Positions 57,762-64,000 of a stretch of 64,000 nt of DNA are shown here, piece by piece. The notes below the pieces were generated by a model. That model ran no database searches. It saw only the letters and a program-made list of their open reading frames with translations, and was not told where the DNA came from. The first letter of the stretch is position 1, and each line of letters starts with the position of its first letter. Origin of the DNA: Amycolatopsis nivea (lineage in GTDB: Bacteria > Actinomycetota > Actinomycetes > Mycobacteriales > Pseudonocardiaceae); assembly GCF_004522235.1 (NCBI RefSeq), contig NZ_SDLT01000004.1, positions 1-64,000 on the forward strand. Reading direction: 5' to 3'. The translations under genes and the position numbers were made by a program.

Positions 57762-59672
57762 TCACAGCTCGTACAGCCGCTTCCAGTTCTCCCGCGAGGT
57801 GAGTTCCGGCATCGCGCGCTTGTACTGCTCCTGCACGCCGGCGCCTTCCTTGCGCAGCCGGTTGATCACCTTCGCGCCGCGCTTCGCGAGGTCGAACATC
57901 TTGACCTTGTCGTAGCTGCGCACGCGCACGCCTTCCTGCGACGCGTCGGTGACCACGGCGGTGTCGAACAGCGCGATGTGCCACCAGTGCGCCTCGTCGA
58001 TCGGCACCGCGCCGAGCCCGAAGCGGCTGCGGCCGAGCACCTTGTCGAGGATGCGCTTGATCAGCACGAGCCGCTGCATGCTCGGCCGCGGCGCGCTGTT
58101 GATGATGCCGATGTCGTTGGACGCGATGCCCGGCACGTCAGTGGCCTTGTGCCGCTTGGTCTCCGGGTACGCGTCGCGGATCCGGCGGATCTCCTTCATC
58201 GCCTCGACGCCGCCGTCGCGCAGGATTTCCGGGCCCTCCAGGAAGTCCTCGACCGCCTTGATCAGCGTCGCGGACAGGCCGTACTGCATCCCGAGCAGGT
58301 AGCGCACCAGCTGCGCCATCAGCACGCGGGAGAGCAGGTTCAGGTTGAACGGCGAGTGCAGCGCGGCGGTGATGATCGAGTTGCGCAGGTTGAAGTACCG
58401 GTGCCACTCGTCCCAGTCCTTCCAGTGGAAGTCCGCGTGCCACACGCCGGCGCCCGGCAGGGTCACCGTGGGGAAGCCGTATTCGCGGGCCCGGTAGGAG
58501 TACTCCGCGTCGTCCCACTGGAAGAAGAACGGCAGCGGGTAGCCGATGGCCTTGACGACCTCGTACGGGATCAGGCACGACCACCAGCCGTTGTACCCGG
58601 CGTCGAGGCGGCGTTCCTGGCGGTTCGGGGCCCCGGTCTCCTCGTCGACGCCGAGCAGGTCCGCGGTGGACAGCGAGTGCTGCACCGGCTGCCCCGGCTC
58701 CAGCGTGTTCAGCCGGGCGTACTCGGCTCCGACGTGCAGCTGGTTCGGGTGCAGCAGGTTGAGCATCTGGCCGCCGACGATGATCGGGTTGGCCGAGCGG
58801 TTCGAGAAAGCCGTGACGCGCACGACGAGGTCCGGCTCGAGCAGCACGTCGTCGTCCATGAACAGCACGTTCGCGTGCTCGGTGGCAGTGTGCCCGGCCA
58901 CCTCGTACAGGCCGCGGGTGAAGCCGCCGGCTCCGCCGAGGTTCGGCTGCTTGATGTAGTGCAGCTTCTCGCCGAGGTCCTTCGCGACCTGCTCGAAGCC
59001 TTCGCGCGATTCGACCAGGTCGGTGCCCTGGTCGGCGACGTAGATGGCGTCGAGGGTGTCGAGCGAGGACACGTCCGCGGCGAGCGCCTGGAGGTTCTTC
59101 AGGCAGTCGTCGGCGCGGTTCATGGTGCAGATGGTGACCGCGGTGGGGCGGATCGACTCCGGCGCGTCGACGGTCCAGCGGACCTGCTCGACCCGCAGTG
59201 TCTGGCCGCCCTCGGTCTCGAGGTCGAGCCACAGCGCGCCGCCGTCGTAGAACTTGTCCAGCTTGCCGGTGAGCTCGACCTTGGCGCCCTTCACGCCGGC
59301 CACCTGCTTGGCGTCGACCACGCGCGGGTCGCCGAGCATGTCGGACGCGCCGAGCGACAGCAGCCCGTCGCCGGTGACGACGGCTTCCAGCTTCACCTCG
59401 GTCGCGGTGGTCCAGCGCTGCCAGTAGCTGGCCGGGAAGCGGCCGAAGTAGGTGTTTCCGGTGACCTTCGCGGACGGCTCGAGCACGACGCTGCCGCGCT
59501 CGCGCTGGGCGTTGCCCTGCACGACCTCGGCGTACATGTCCTTGCTGACGATCGGAGCCGGCCCGGCGTACAGCCCGCGCTGGGCCGTGAGCCTGCCTTC
59601 GGGGGCGTGTTCGGCGAACCGCGTCTGGCCTGCGGGGGCCGCCTCCGCGACCGGGGCTGCTTTACCGGGCAT
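57762..59672 (-). CDS. glfT2: GlfT2: galactofuranosyltransferase, galactan polymerase
   Basis: A 636-aa GT2-family enzyme (Rv3808c-like) that builds the alternating galactofuranan of arabinogalactan. The N-terminal beta-sandwich (about 1-170) is followed by the GT-A domain with VTICTMNRADDCLKNLQAL, LGGAGGFTRGLYEV, the metal motif FMDDDVLLEP, the base region WDDAEYSYRAREYG and HADFHWKDWDEWHRYFNLRN. The C-terminal helical part is complete. The start ATG at 59672 lies behind AAAGGAG. It follows gtrA by 5 bp. Confidence 0.95.
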   Translation of the reverse strand: MPGKAAPVAEAAPAGQTRFAEHAPEGRLTAQRGLYAGPAPIVSKDMYAEVVQGNAQRERGSVVLEPSAKVTGNTYFGRFPASYWQRWTTATEVKLEAVVTGDGLLSLGASDMLGDPRVVDAKQVAGVKGAKVELTGKLDKFYDGGALWLDLETEGGQTLRVEQVRWTVDAPESIRPTAVTICTMNRADDCLKNLQALAADVSSLDTLDAIYVADQGTDLVESREGFEQVAKDLGEKLHYIKQPNLGGAGGFTRGLYEVAGHTATEHANVLFMDDDVLLEPDLVVRVTAFSNRSANPIIVGGQMLNLLHPNQLHVGAEYARLNTLEPGQPVQHSLSTADLLGVDEETGAPNRQERRLDAGYNGWWSCLIPYEVVKAIGYPLPFFFQWDDAEYSYRAREYGFPTVTLPGAGVWHADFHWKDWDEWHRYFNLRNSIITAALHSPFNLNLLSRVLMAQLVRYLLGMQYGLSATLIKAVEDFLEGPEILRDGGVEAMKEIRRIRDAYPETKRHKATDVPGIASNDIGIINSAPRPSMQRLVLIKRILDKVLGRSRFGLGAVPIDEAHWWHIALFDTAVVTDASQEGVRVRSYDKVKMFDLAKRGAKVINRLRKEGAGVQEQYKRAMPELTSRENWKRLYEL

Positions 59673-59677
59673 CGAAC

Positions 59678-60145
59678 TCAGTTCTCCTTTACCGGCCGTA
59701 CACGGAACACGACCCACTTGAGCATCACGAAATTGATCACGGTGGCCGTCCCCTGGGACACGACCCAGGCGAGGGTGGCCTTCCACGCCATCTCCGGCAG
59801 GACGTTCAGCATGAGCCGATTCACGCCGATCGTCACGAAGAAGGTCACCGCGTACAGCAGAACGAACCCGCCGATCTGGGCGTTCCCGTCGCGCTTGCCC
59901 TCGGCGAAGGTGAACCGCCGGTTCAGGAAGAACGCGGTCGTCGTGCCCACGACGAAGCTGATCGCGCGAGCGACGTCCGCCCACGGGGCCCCGTCCATGC
60001 CGACCGCTCGCAGCAGCGAGTACGTGCCCAGGTCGAGCAGGGCGCAGAAGCCGCCGATCACGCCGAACCGGATCAGCTGGCCCAGCAGACCGGGGCCCGC
60101 GGGCACCGGCTGCGCTTGGTCACTCTGCGGTTCTGTAGCCACCAC
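59678..60145 (-). CDS. GtrA-family membrane protein (Rv3789-like)
   Basis: A 155-aa protein with four helices (LIRFGVIGGFCALLDLGTYS, ISFVVGTTTAFFLNRRFTF, GGFVLLYAVTFFVTIGVN and a C-terminal one). GtrA proteins are thought to flip or handle lipid-linked sugars; Rv3789 acts in arabinan synthesis near dprE1 in M. tuberculosis. The gene is first in the operon with glfT2 and divergent from dprE1. Confidence 0.92.
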   Translation of the reverse strand: MVATEPQSDQAQPVPAGPGLLGQLIRFGVIGGFCALLDLGTYSLLRAVGMDGAPWADVARAISFVVGTTTAFFLNRRFTFAEGKRDGNAQIGGFVLLYAVTFFVTIGVNRLMLNVLPEMAWKATLAWVVSQGTATVINFVMLKWVVFRVRPVKEN

Positions 60146-60290
60146 TTGGAATACCTTCTCGGCCTATTGCGTCAGTGTCCGTATTACCCACTTCGACGCT
60201 CGGACGCTTGTGCCTTGATGCGCAAAGTGTAGAAGCGAGCACTTCAGGGTCACGTTCCGGGCGGTGTTCGGCGTGGCTACCCTGGTCCGC
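60146..60290. promoter_or_regulatory. divergent promoter region of gtrA-glfT2 and dprE1-dprE2
   Basis: A 145-bp gap between two divergent arabinogalactan operons. It must hold both promoters; I see no gene and no clear operator. Part of it (near 60170-60240) is less GC-rich than the flanks. Confidence 0.4.
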
Positions 60291-61664
60291 GTGACCCAAG
60301 CACCCGAGACACAGCGCCGCACGCTCACCGGCTGGGGCCGCACCGCTGGCACCGTCGCCGACGTGCTGAGCACCCGCGACGTCGACGCGATCGCCCGCGC
60401 CGTCGCCTCCGCAGGCCCGCGCGGGGTCATCGCTCGCGGGCTCGGCCGCTCCTACGGCGACCCGGCGCAGAACGCGGGCGGCCTGGTCGTCGACATGACC
60501 GTGCTCGACCGCATCCACTCGATCGACCCGGACTCCGGCCTCGTCGACCTCGACGCGGGCGTCAGCCTCGACAAGCTGATGCGCGAGGCGCTGCCGTACG
60601 GCCTGTGGGTTCCGGTCCTGCCGGGCACCCGCCAGGTGACCATCGGCGGCGCGATCGCCAACGACATCCACGGCAAGAACCACCACTCGGCGGGCAGCTT
60701 CGGCAACCACGTCGTGTCGATGGACCTGCTCACCGCCGACGGATCTGTGCGCACGCTCACCCCGGAAGGCCCGGATTCGGAGCTGTTCTGGGCGACCGTG
60801 GCGGGAATCGGGCTCACCGGGATCATCGTCCGCGCCACGGTGCGGATGAAGAAGACGGAAACGGCGTACTTCTACGTGGACGCCGACCGCACCTCGAACC
60901 TCGACGAGACCCTCGGGCTCTTCACCGATGGTTCAGACCTCAATTACGACTACTCGATGTCGGTGCCGGACTTGATCTCGTCCGACAGCCGCCTCGGCCG
61001 CGCGACCTTCTCCCGCGGCTCGCTCGCCACGCTCGACCAGCTGCCGCCGAAGCTGCGCAACGACCCGCTGCGCTTCGACGCGCCGCAGCTGCTGACGCTG
61101 CCCGACGTGTTCCCCAGCGGTCTGGTCAACAAGCTGACCTCGACCATGATGGGCAACCTGTGGCAGCAGACCGTGCCCAAGAAGGGCGCGCGCGGCAAGA
61201 TCCAGAACCTCACGCAGTTCTATCACCCCCTCGACATGCTGAGCGAGTGGAACCGCGGCTACGGCAGCAAGGGTTTCCTGCAGTACCAGTTCTCCGTGCC
61301 GTTCGGCGCGGAAGACCAGCTCAAGGGCATCTGCCGGGCCATCTCGCGGTCCGGGCACTACTCGTTCCTGAACGTGTTCAAGCGCATGGGCGACTCGAAC
61401 CCGGCTCCGATGTCCTGGCCCGCGCCGGGCTGGATGCTGAGCGTCGACTTCCCGATCAAGAACGGGCTCAGCCGGTTCTGCGAGGAAATGGACGAGATGG
61501 TCCTGGACGCGAACGGCCGCCTGTACACCGCGAAGGACTCGCGCACCTCGCCTGAGACGTTCGCGAAGATGTACCCGCGGCTGGAGGAGTGGCGCAAGGT
61601 GCGCGCTTCCGTTGACCCCGAAGGCGTTTTCGCCTCTGACATGAGCCGGAGGCTCGCACTGTGA
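60291..61664 (+). CDS. dprE1: DprE1: decaprenylphosphoryl-beta-D-ribose 2-oxidase
   Basis: A 457-aa FAD oxidase that, with DprE2, turns decaprenyl-phosphoryl ribose into the arabinose donor for arabinan. [30 protein letters not shown] (FAD-binding), [16 protein letters not shown] and [13 protein letters not shown] are all typical. The residue that is Cys387 in M. tuberculosis, the target of benzothiazinones, is Ser here ([14 protein letters not shown] at 61440-61442, residue 384). Start: GTG at 60291 (an in-frame GTG lies at 60264). Stop and dprE2 start overlap by 4 bp. Confidence 0.95.
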   Translation: MTQAPETQRRTLTGWGRTAGTVADVLSTRDVDAIARAVASAGPRGVIARGLGRSYGDPAQNAGGLVVDMTVLDRIHSIDPDSGLVDLDAGVSLDKLMREALPYGLWVPVLPGTRQVTIGGAIANDIHGKNHHSAGSFGNHVVSMDLLTADGSVRTLTPEGPDSELFWATVAGIGLTGIIVRATVRMKKTETAYFYVDADRTSNLDETLGLFTDGSDLNYDYSMSVPDLISSDSRLGRATFSRGSLATLDQLPPKLRNDPLRFDAPQLLTLPDVFPSGLVNKLTSTMMGNLWQQTVPKKGARGKIQNLTQFYHPLDMLSEWNRGYGSKGFLQYQFSVPFGAEDQLKGICRAISRSGHYSFLNVFKRMGDSNPAPMSWPAPGWMLSVDFPIKNGLSRFCEEMDEMVLDANGRLYTAKDSRTSPETFAKMYPRLEEWRKVRASVDPEGVFASDMSRRLAL

Positions 61665-62416
61665 TCGACGCGGTCGGTAACCCCCAGTCCCTGCTGCTGC
61701 TCGGCGGCACGTCCGACATCGCGCTGGCGATCGCGGAGAAGTACCTCGCGGAGAAGCCGCTGCGGGTCGTGCTGGCCGGCCGTCCTTCGCCGCGGCTGGA
61801 GGAAGCCGCGCAGCGCTTGAAGGATCGCGGCGCCGAGGTGTCCACTGTGGCCTTTGACGCCAAGGACCTCGCGTCCCACCCGAAGGTGCTGGACGAGGCG
61901 TTCGCCGGCGGCGACATCGACGTCACGGTGGTCGCGTTCGGCCTGCTCGGCGGGGCCGAGGAGCTGTGGCAGGACCACGGCAAGGCGGTCGAGCTGGCGA
62001 CGGTCAACTACACCGCCGCGGTGTCGGTCGGCGTGGCGCTGTCGGAGAAGCTCAAGACGCAGGGCCACGGCAAGGTCATCGCGCTGTCGTCGGTGGCGGG
62101 CGAGCGGGTCCGCCGGTCGAACTTCGTGTACGGCTCGAGCAAGGCCGGTTTCGACGGCTTCTACCTCGGTCTCGGCGAGGCGCTCGCGCCGCACGGCGTG
62201 CAGGTGACCGTCGTCCGGTCGGGCCAGGTCAAGACCAAGATGACCGCCGGGATGAAGGACGCTCCGCTGACCCGGACCGCCGAGCAGGTCGCCGACGTCG
62301 CGGTCGAGGCCGCGCGCAAGGGCAAGGACCTCGTGTGGTCGCCGTCGGAGTTCCGGCTGGTGATGTCGATCCTGCGGCACGTGCCGCGGCCGATCTTCCG
62401 CAAGCTGCCGGTCTGA
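61661..62416 (+). CDS. dprE2: DprE2: decaprenylphosphoryl-2-keto-ribose reductase
   Basis: A 251-aa SDR that reduces the keto intermediate made by DprE1. [20 protein letters not shown] is the cofactor motif, [37 protein letters not shown] and [15 protein letters not shown] include the Ser-Tyr-Lys triad. The start overlaps the dprE1 stop (GTGA). A hairpin follows at 62428-62457. Confidence 0.95.
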   Translation: MIDAVGNPQSLLLLGGTSDIALAIAEKYLAEKPLRVVLAGRPSPRLEEAAQRLKDRGAEVSTVAFDAKDLASHPKVLDEAFAGGDIDVTVVAFGLLGGAEELWQDHGKAVELATVNYTAAVSVGVALSEKLKTQGHGKVIALSSVAGERVRRSNFVYGSSKAGFDGFYLGLGEALAPHGVQVTVVRSGQVKTKMTAGMKDAPLTRTAEQVADVAVEAARKGKDLVWSPSEFRLVMSILRHVPRPIFRKLPV

Positions 62417-62427
62417 CGTTCTCCCGG

Positions 62428-62457
62428 CCCGGCCTCCACCGAACGGTGGATGCCGGG
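62428..62457 (+). terminator. hairpin after dprE2
   Basis: CCCGGC and TCCACC pair with GGTGGA and GCCGGG (one mismatch between the blocks) around a GAAC loop. It begins 12 bp past the dprE2 stop and lacks a T run. Confidence 0.6.
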
Positions 62458-62508
62458 CTGACCGGCTCGACGATGTCCTGAGGCGCCCGCCGCGCCGAAA
62501 CTCGGGAC

Positions 62509-63153
62509 ATGGGGAACGAATTCCGCTCGTCGCTGGCCGCGCTGCTGATCGACCTCGGCGCGCCAGTCGGCGGCTATTACCTGCTCCGGGCCTTCGCCGT
62601 CCCGCCCGTGTGGGCGCTGCTGCTGAGCGGTCTGCCGCCCGCGCTGCGCGTGCTGTACACGCTGGTCACCCGGCGTCGCGTGGACGGGATCGGCCTGCTC
62701 GTCCTGACGTTCCTGGCCGCCGGCCTGGCCACCACCCTGATGACCGGCGACGCCCGGCTGATGCTGGTGCGCGGAGCCTGGTTCAGCACGCTGGCGGGCG
62801 TCTGGCTGCTCGCGAGCCTGGTCCTCGGCCAGTACCCGACGACTTACCAGGCGGCCCGCGCACTGCTGCCGGGCCGAGGCTCCCGGCTCGACGCGGCGTG
62901 GGAGGCCCGCCCGTCGTTCCGCCGGATGTGGCGGACGCTGACCGTGGTGTGGGGCGTCGGCAGCTTGGTCCACAGTGGACTGAGCATCGGGATGGCGTAC
63001 ACCCTGGCGGTCGACGAGGTCCCCGCGCTCGACGCCGGGCTGTCGGTCGCGTTTTTCGTTGGACTGCAGGTGATCACGCAGATTCTGCTGCTCCGGGAAG
63101 GCACGTTCCGCCAGGTGATGCGTCCGTCCACAGTGGACTCTGCCCAGGGTTAA
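62509..63153 (+). CDS. VC0807-family integral membrane protein
   Basis: A 214-aa protein with about five to six hydrophobic helices (AALLIDLGAPVGGYYLLRAF, VWALLLSGLPPALRVLYTLV, GIGLLVLTFLAAGLATTLMT and others). The DLGAP-P-GYY start and RRRVDGIGLLVL are typical of the VC0807/DUF3159-like group of unknown function. It is followed by the convergent XRE gene with shared TTAA. Confidence 0.8.
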   Translation: MGNEFRSSLAALLIDLGAPVGGYYLLRAFAVPPVWALLLSGLPPALRVLYTLVTRRRVDGIGLLVLTFLAAGLATTLMTGDARLMLVRGAWFSTLAGVWLLASLVLGQYPTTYQAARALLPGRGSRLDAAWEARPSFRRMWRTLTVVWGVGSLVHSGLSIGMAYTLAVDEVPALDAGLSVAFFVGLQVITQILLLREGTFRQVMRPSTVDSAQG

Positions 63154-63398
63154 TCCGGGTCTGGCGGCGGACGCAACCCGTCGACGAGCTTCGCCGGGTT
63201 CACCCCGAGCCCGTCGGCGAACTTGAGCAGGTTGTGCAGGTTGATGTTGCGCAGGCCGCGCTCGACCTGGCTGACGAACGTCCAGTGCACTCCAGCCGCC
63301 TCGGCCAGCTGCTCCTGATTGAGGCCAGCCTTGTGCCGGAACTCGCGCACGCGCTCGCCGATAATGCGCGCGGCAGCGGAGATCGGAGGCTTGGCCAT
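63150..63398 (-). CDS. XRE family transcriptional regulator, 82 aa
   Basis: A small lambda-repressor-like regulator: RIIGERVREFRHKAGLNQEQ, LAEAAGVHWTFVSQVERGLR and NINLHNLLKFADGLGVNPAK are the helix-turn-helix. There is no ligand domain. The upstream AT-rich DNA with 15-bp-phased GTCTAG motifs (63417-63482) is a likely binding region, so it may control itself and the divergent ESX-like gene. Confidence 0.9.
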   Translation of the reverse strand: MAKPPISAAARIIGERVREFRHKAGLNQEQLAEAAGVHWTFVSQVERGLRNINLHNLLKFADGLGVNPAKLVDGLRPPPDPD

Positions 63399-63416
63399 GG
63401 TCGACTAATCACACAC

Positions 63417-63482
63417 GTCTAGCGCCAGCAAAACCAGAGCACAAATGACTAGAGCAGTTATGTCTATAGCGTTTATGTCTAG
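63417..63482. promoter_or_regulatory. 15-bp-phased GTCTAG motif cluster, likely XRE operator/promoter
   Basis: GTCTAG-like hexamers lie at 63417, 63447, 63462 and 63477, all on one 15-bp phase. The last two are part of a longer direct repeat, TTATGTCTA (63458 and 63473). The patch is much more AT-rich than the surrounding DNA and lies between the XRE gene and the divergent gene at 63581. Confidence 0.5.
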
Positions 63483-63580
63483 TAGTCGAGCACCTTTCAG
63501 AATCGCGTCCACCGCGGGTGATTGATCGGCTACCGTGCTACCTGTAACCAATTGCCGACACCAGCGTCGAGGGGGCACAG

Positions 63581-63979
63581 GTGTGGGAGGACACGGCGTT
63601 CATCGTCGCGAGCGGGCAGGCCAAGACGACCGCGCCGGACGGCTTCGTCCTGGAACCCGATGAGGCGAAACAGCTGCTCAGCAAGCTGACTGGGATCAAA
63701 CAGAAGCTGACGACGATGCGCGAGAGCGCCATCAACCTATGCGGAATGAAGCCGCCGGCGCAGGATCCGTCGACGGTCGCGGCGCATGTGGCAATGGTCG
63801 GGGACGGCGCCGCAAAAATGGGAGCCTACTCATACGGCGGGGGTCACATCGATCTTCAACTCGCCTACGTCGATGAATTCATCCAGCGCATCGCGGAGGC
63901 GCTCGGCATGACAAGATCAAGCGATCACCAGCAGACGAGCCTCATTAACCGAGTCGACCACCAGGAAACGACCGAATGA
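63581..63979 (+). CDS. small helical ESX-associated-like protein
   Basis: A 132-aa protein resembling the one at 55063-55482: a GF entry (APDGFVLEPDEAKQLLSKL), a long helix, a DP-rich turn (QDPSTVAAHVAMVGDGAAKM), and a last helix (IDLQLAYVDEFIQRIAEAL). The size and form fit WXG-like helical hairpins of type VII secretion loci. The GTG start follows GAGGGGG. Its stop overlaps the start of the next gene (ATGA), so it belongs to an operon that continues beyond the window. Confidence 0.6.
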   Translation: MWEDTAFIVASGQAKTTAPDGFVLEPDEAKQLLSKLTGIKQKLTTMRESAINLCGMKPPAQDPSTVAAHVAMVGDGAAKMGAYSYGGGHIDLQLAYVDEFIQRIAEALGMTRSSDHQQTSLINRVDHQETTE

Positions 63980-64000
63980 AACTCCGCACGCCAATCGTCC
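63976..64000 (+). CDS. start of a gene cut by the window end
   Basis: An ATG overlaps the previous stop in the ATGA manner common in this genome. It reads MKLRTPIV before the window ends. The family cannot be told; the context suggests an ESX-linked or lipoprotein-like gene. Confidence 0.45.

Noticed and set aside
57684..60218. 844-aa plus-strand open frame
   Set aside because: Antisense shadow of glfT2 and gtrA, rich in Arg, Val and His, without protein-like features.

Overview
The window is very GC-rich and is from an actinobacterium. Several things point to a Pseudonocardiaceae member, most likely Amycolatopsis or a close relative: an SsgA-like sporulation protein, arabinogalactan genes (glfT1, glfT2, dprE1, dprE2, wzm/wzt, gtrA), a bacterial proteasome activator with a C-terminal GQYL, and ESX-type proteins (EspG and PPE-like). 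The genus is inferred from gene content, not from a marker comparison.

Layout. 1-2744: a decayed accessory segment holding hypothetical fragments and a dead tyrosine recombinase, beside tRNA-Arg(ACG), which is the likely old attachment site; tRNA-Ser(GCT) follows. 3.0-9.0 kb: a leftward set of quinone-oxidoreductase-like enzyme, TetR regulator, acetoacetyl-CoA synthetase and MprF-like membrane protein, with a 28-bp palindromic operator in front, plus a dienelactone-hydrolase-like gene. 9.1-25.8 kb: housekeeping and regulatory genes (aromatic aminotransferase, TauE/SafE exporter, FadR and Lrp regulators, methyltransferase, FBP protein, membrane adenylate cyclase, MarR/FAD-monooxygenase pair with its operator, FabH-like synthase, SsgA-like protein, secreted S1 and G1 peptidases, a large LuxR-type ATPase regulator). 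26.0-31.2 kb: a NitT/TauT-type ABC transporter divergent from a CitA/DcuS-type two-component system. 31.3-31.65 kb: an array of 40-bp tandem repeats. 31.7-39.2 kb: mixed small genes, tRNA-Ser(TGA), a zinc metallopeptidase and a quinone oxidoreductase.

38.2-62.4 kb is a rearranged version of the mycobacterial cell-wall region Rv3777-Rv3791 (with Rv3808c): quinone oxidoreductase, class V aminotransferase homologue, bpa, wzm, wzt, glfT1, glfT2, gtrA, dprE1 and dprE2. Set between bpa and wzm is a complete set of genes for CMP-pseudaminic acid (pseG, pseF, pseB, pseC, pseI, pseH) together with a small protein carrying the sialyltransferase motifs of family GT29. I read this as a dedicated nonulosonic-acid system that decorates a cell-envelope glycan or protein, and it is the most interesting system in the window. 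A TIR-domain protein and an orphan ESX cassette (EspG, helical partner, PPE-like substrate) are also set within this cell-wall region.

62.5-64.0 kb: a VC0807-type membrane protein, an XRE regulator with a 15-bp-phased operator cluster, and a second member of the ESX-associated helical family, overlapping a gene that runs off the window. Genes are tightly packed: many ATGA/GTGA overlaps inside operons, and five convergent pairs whose stop codons overlap. Nearly all very long open frames opposite these genes are GC-driven shadows and are left out.
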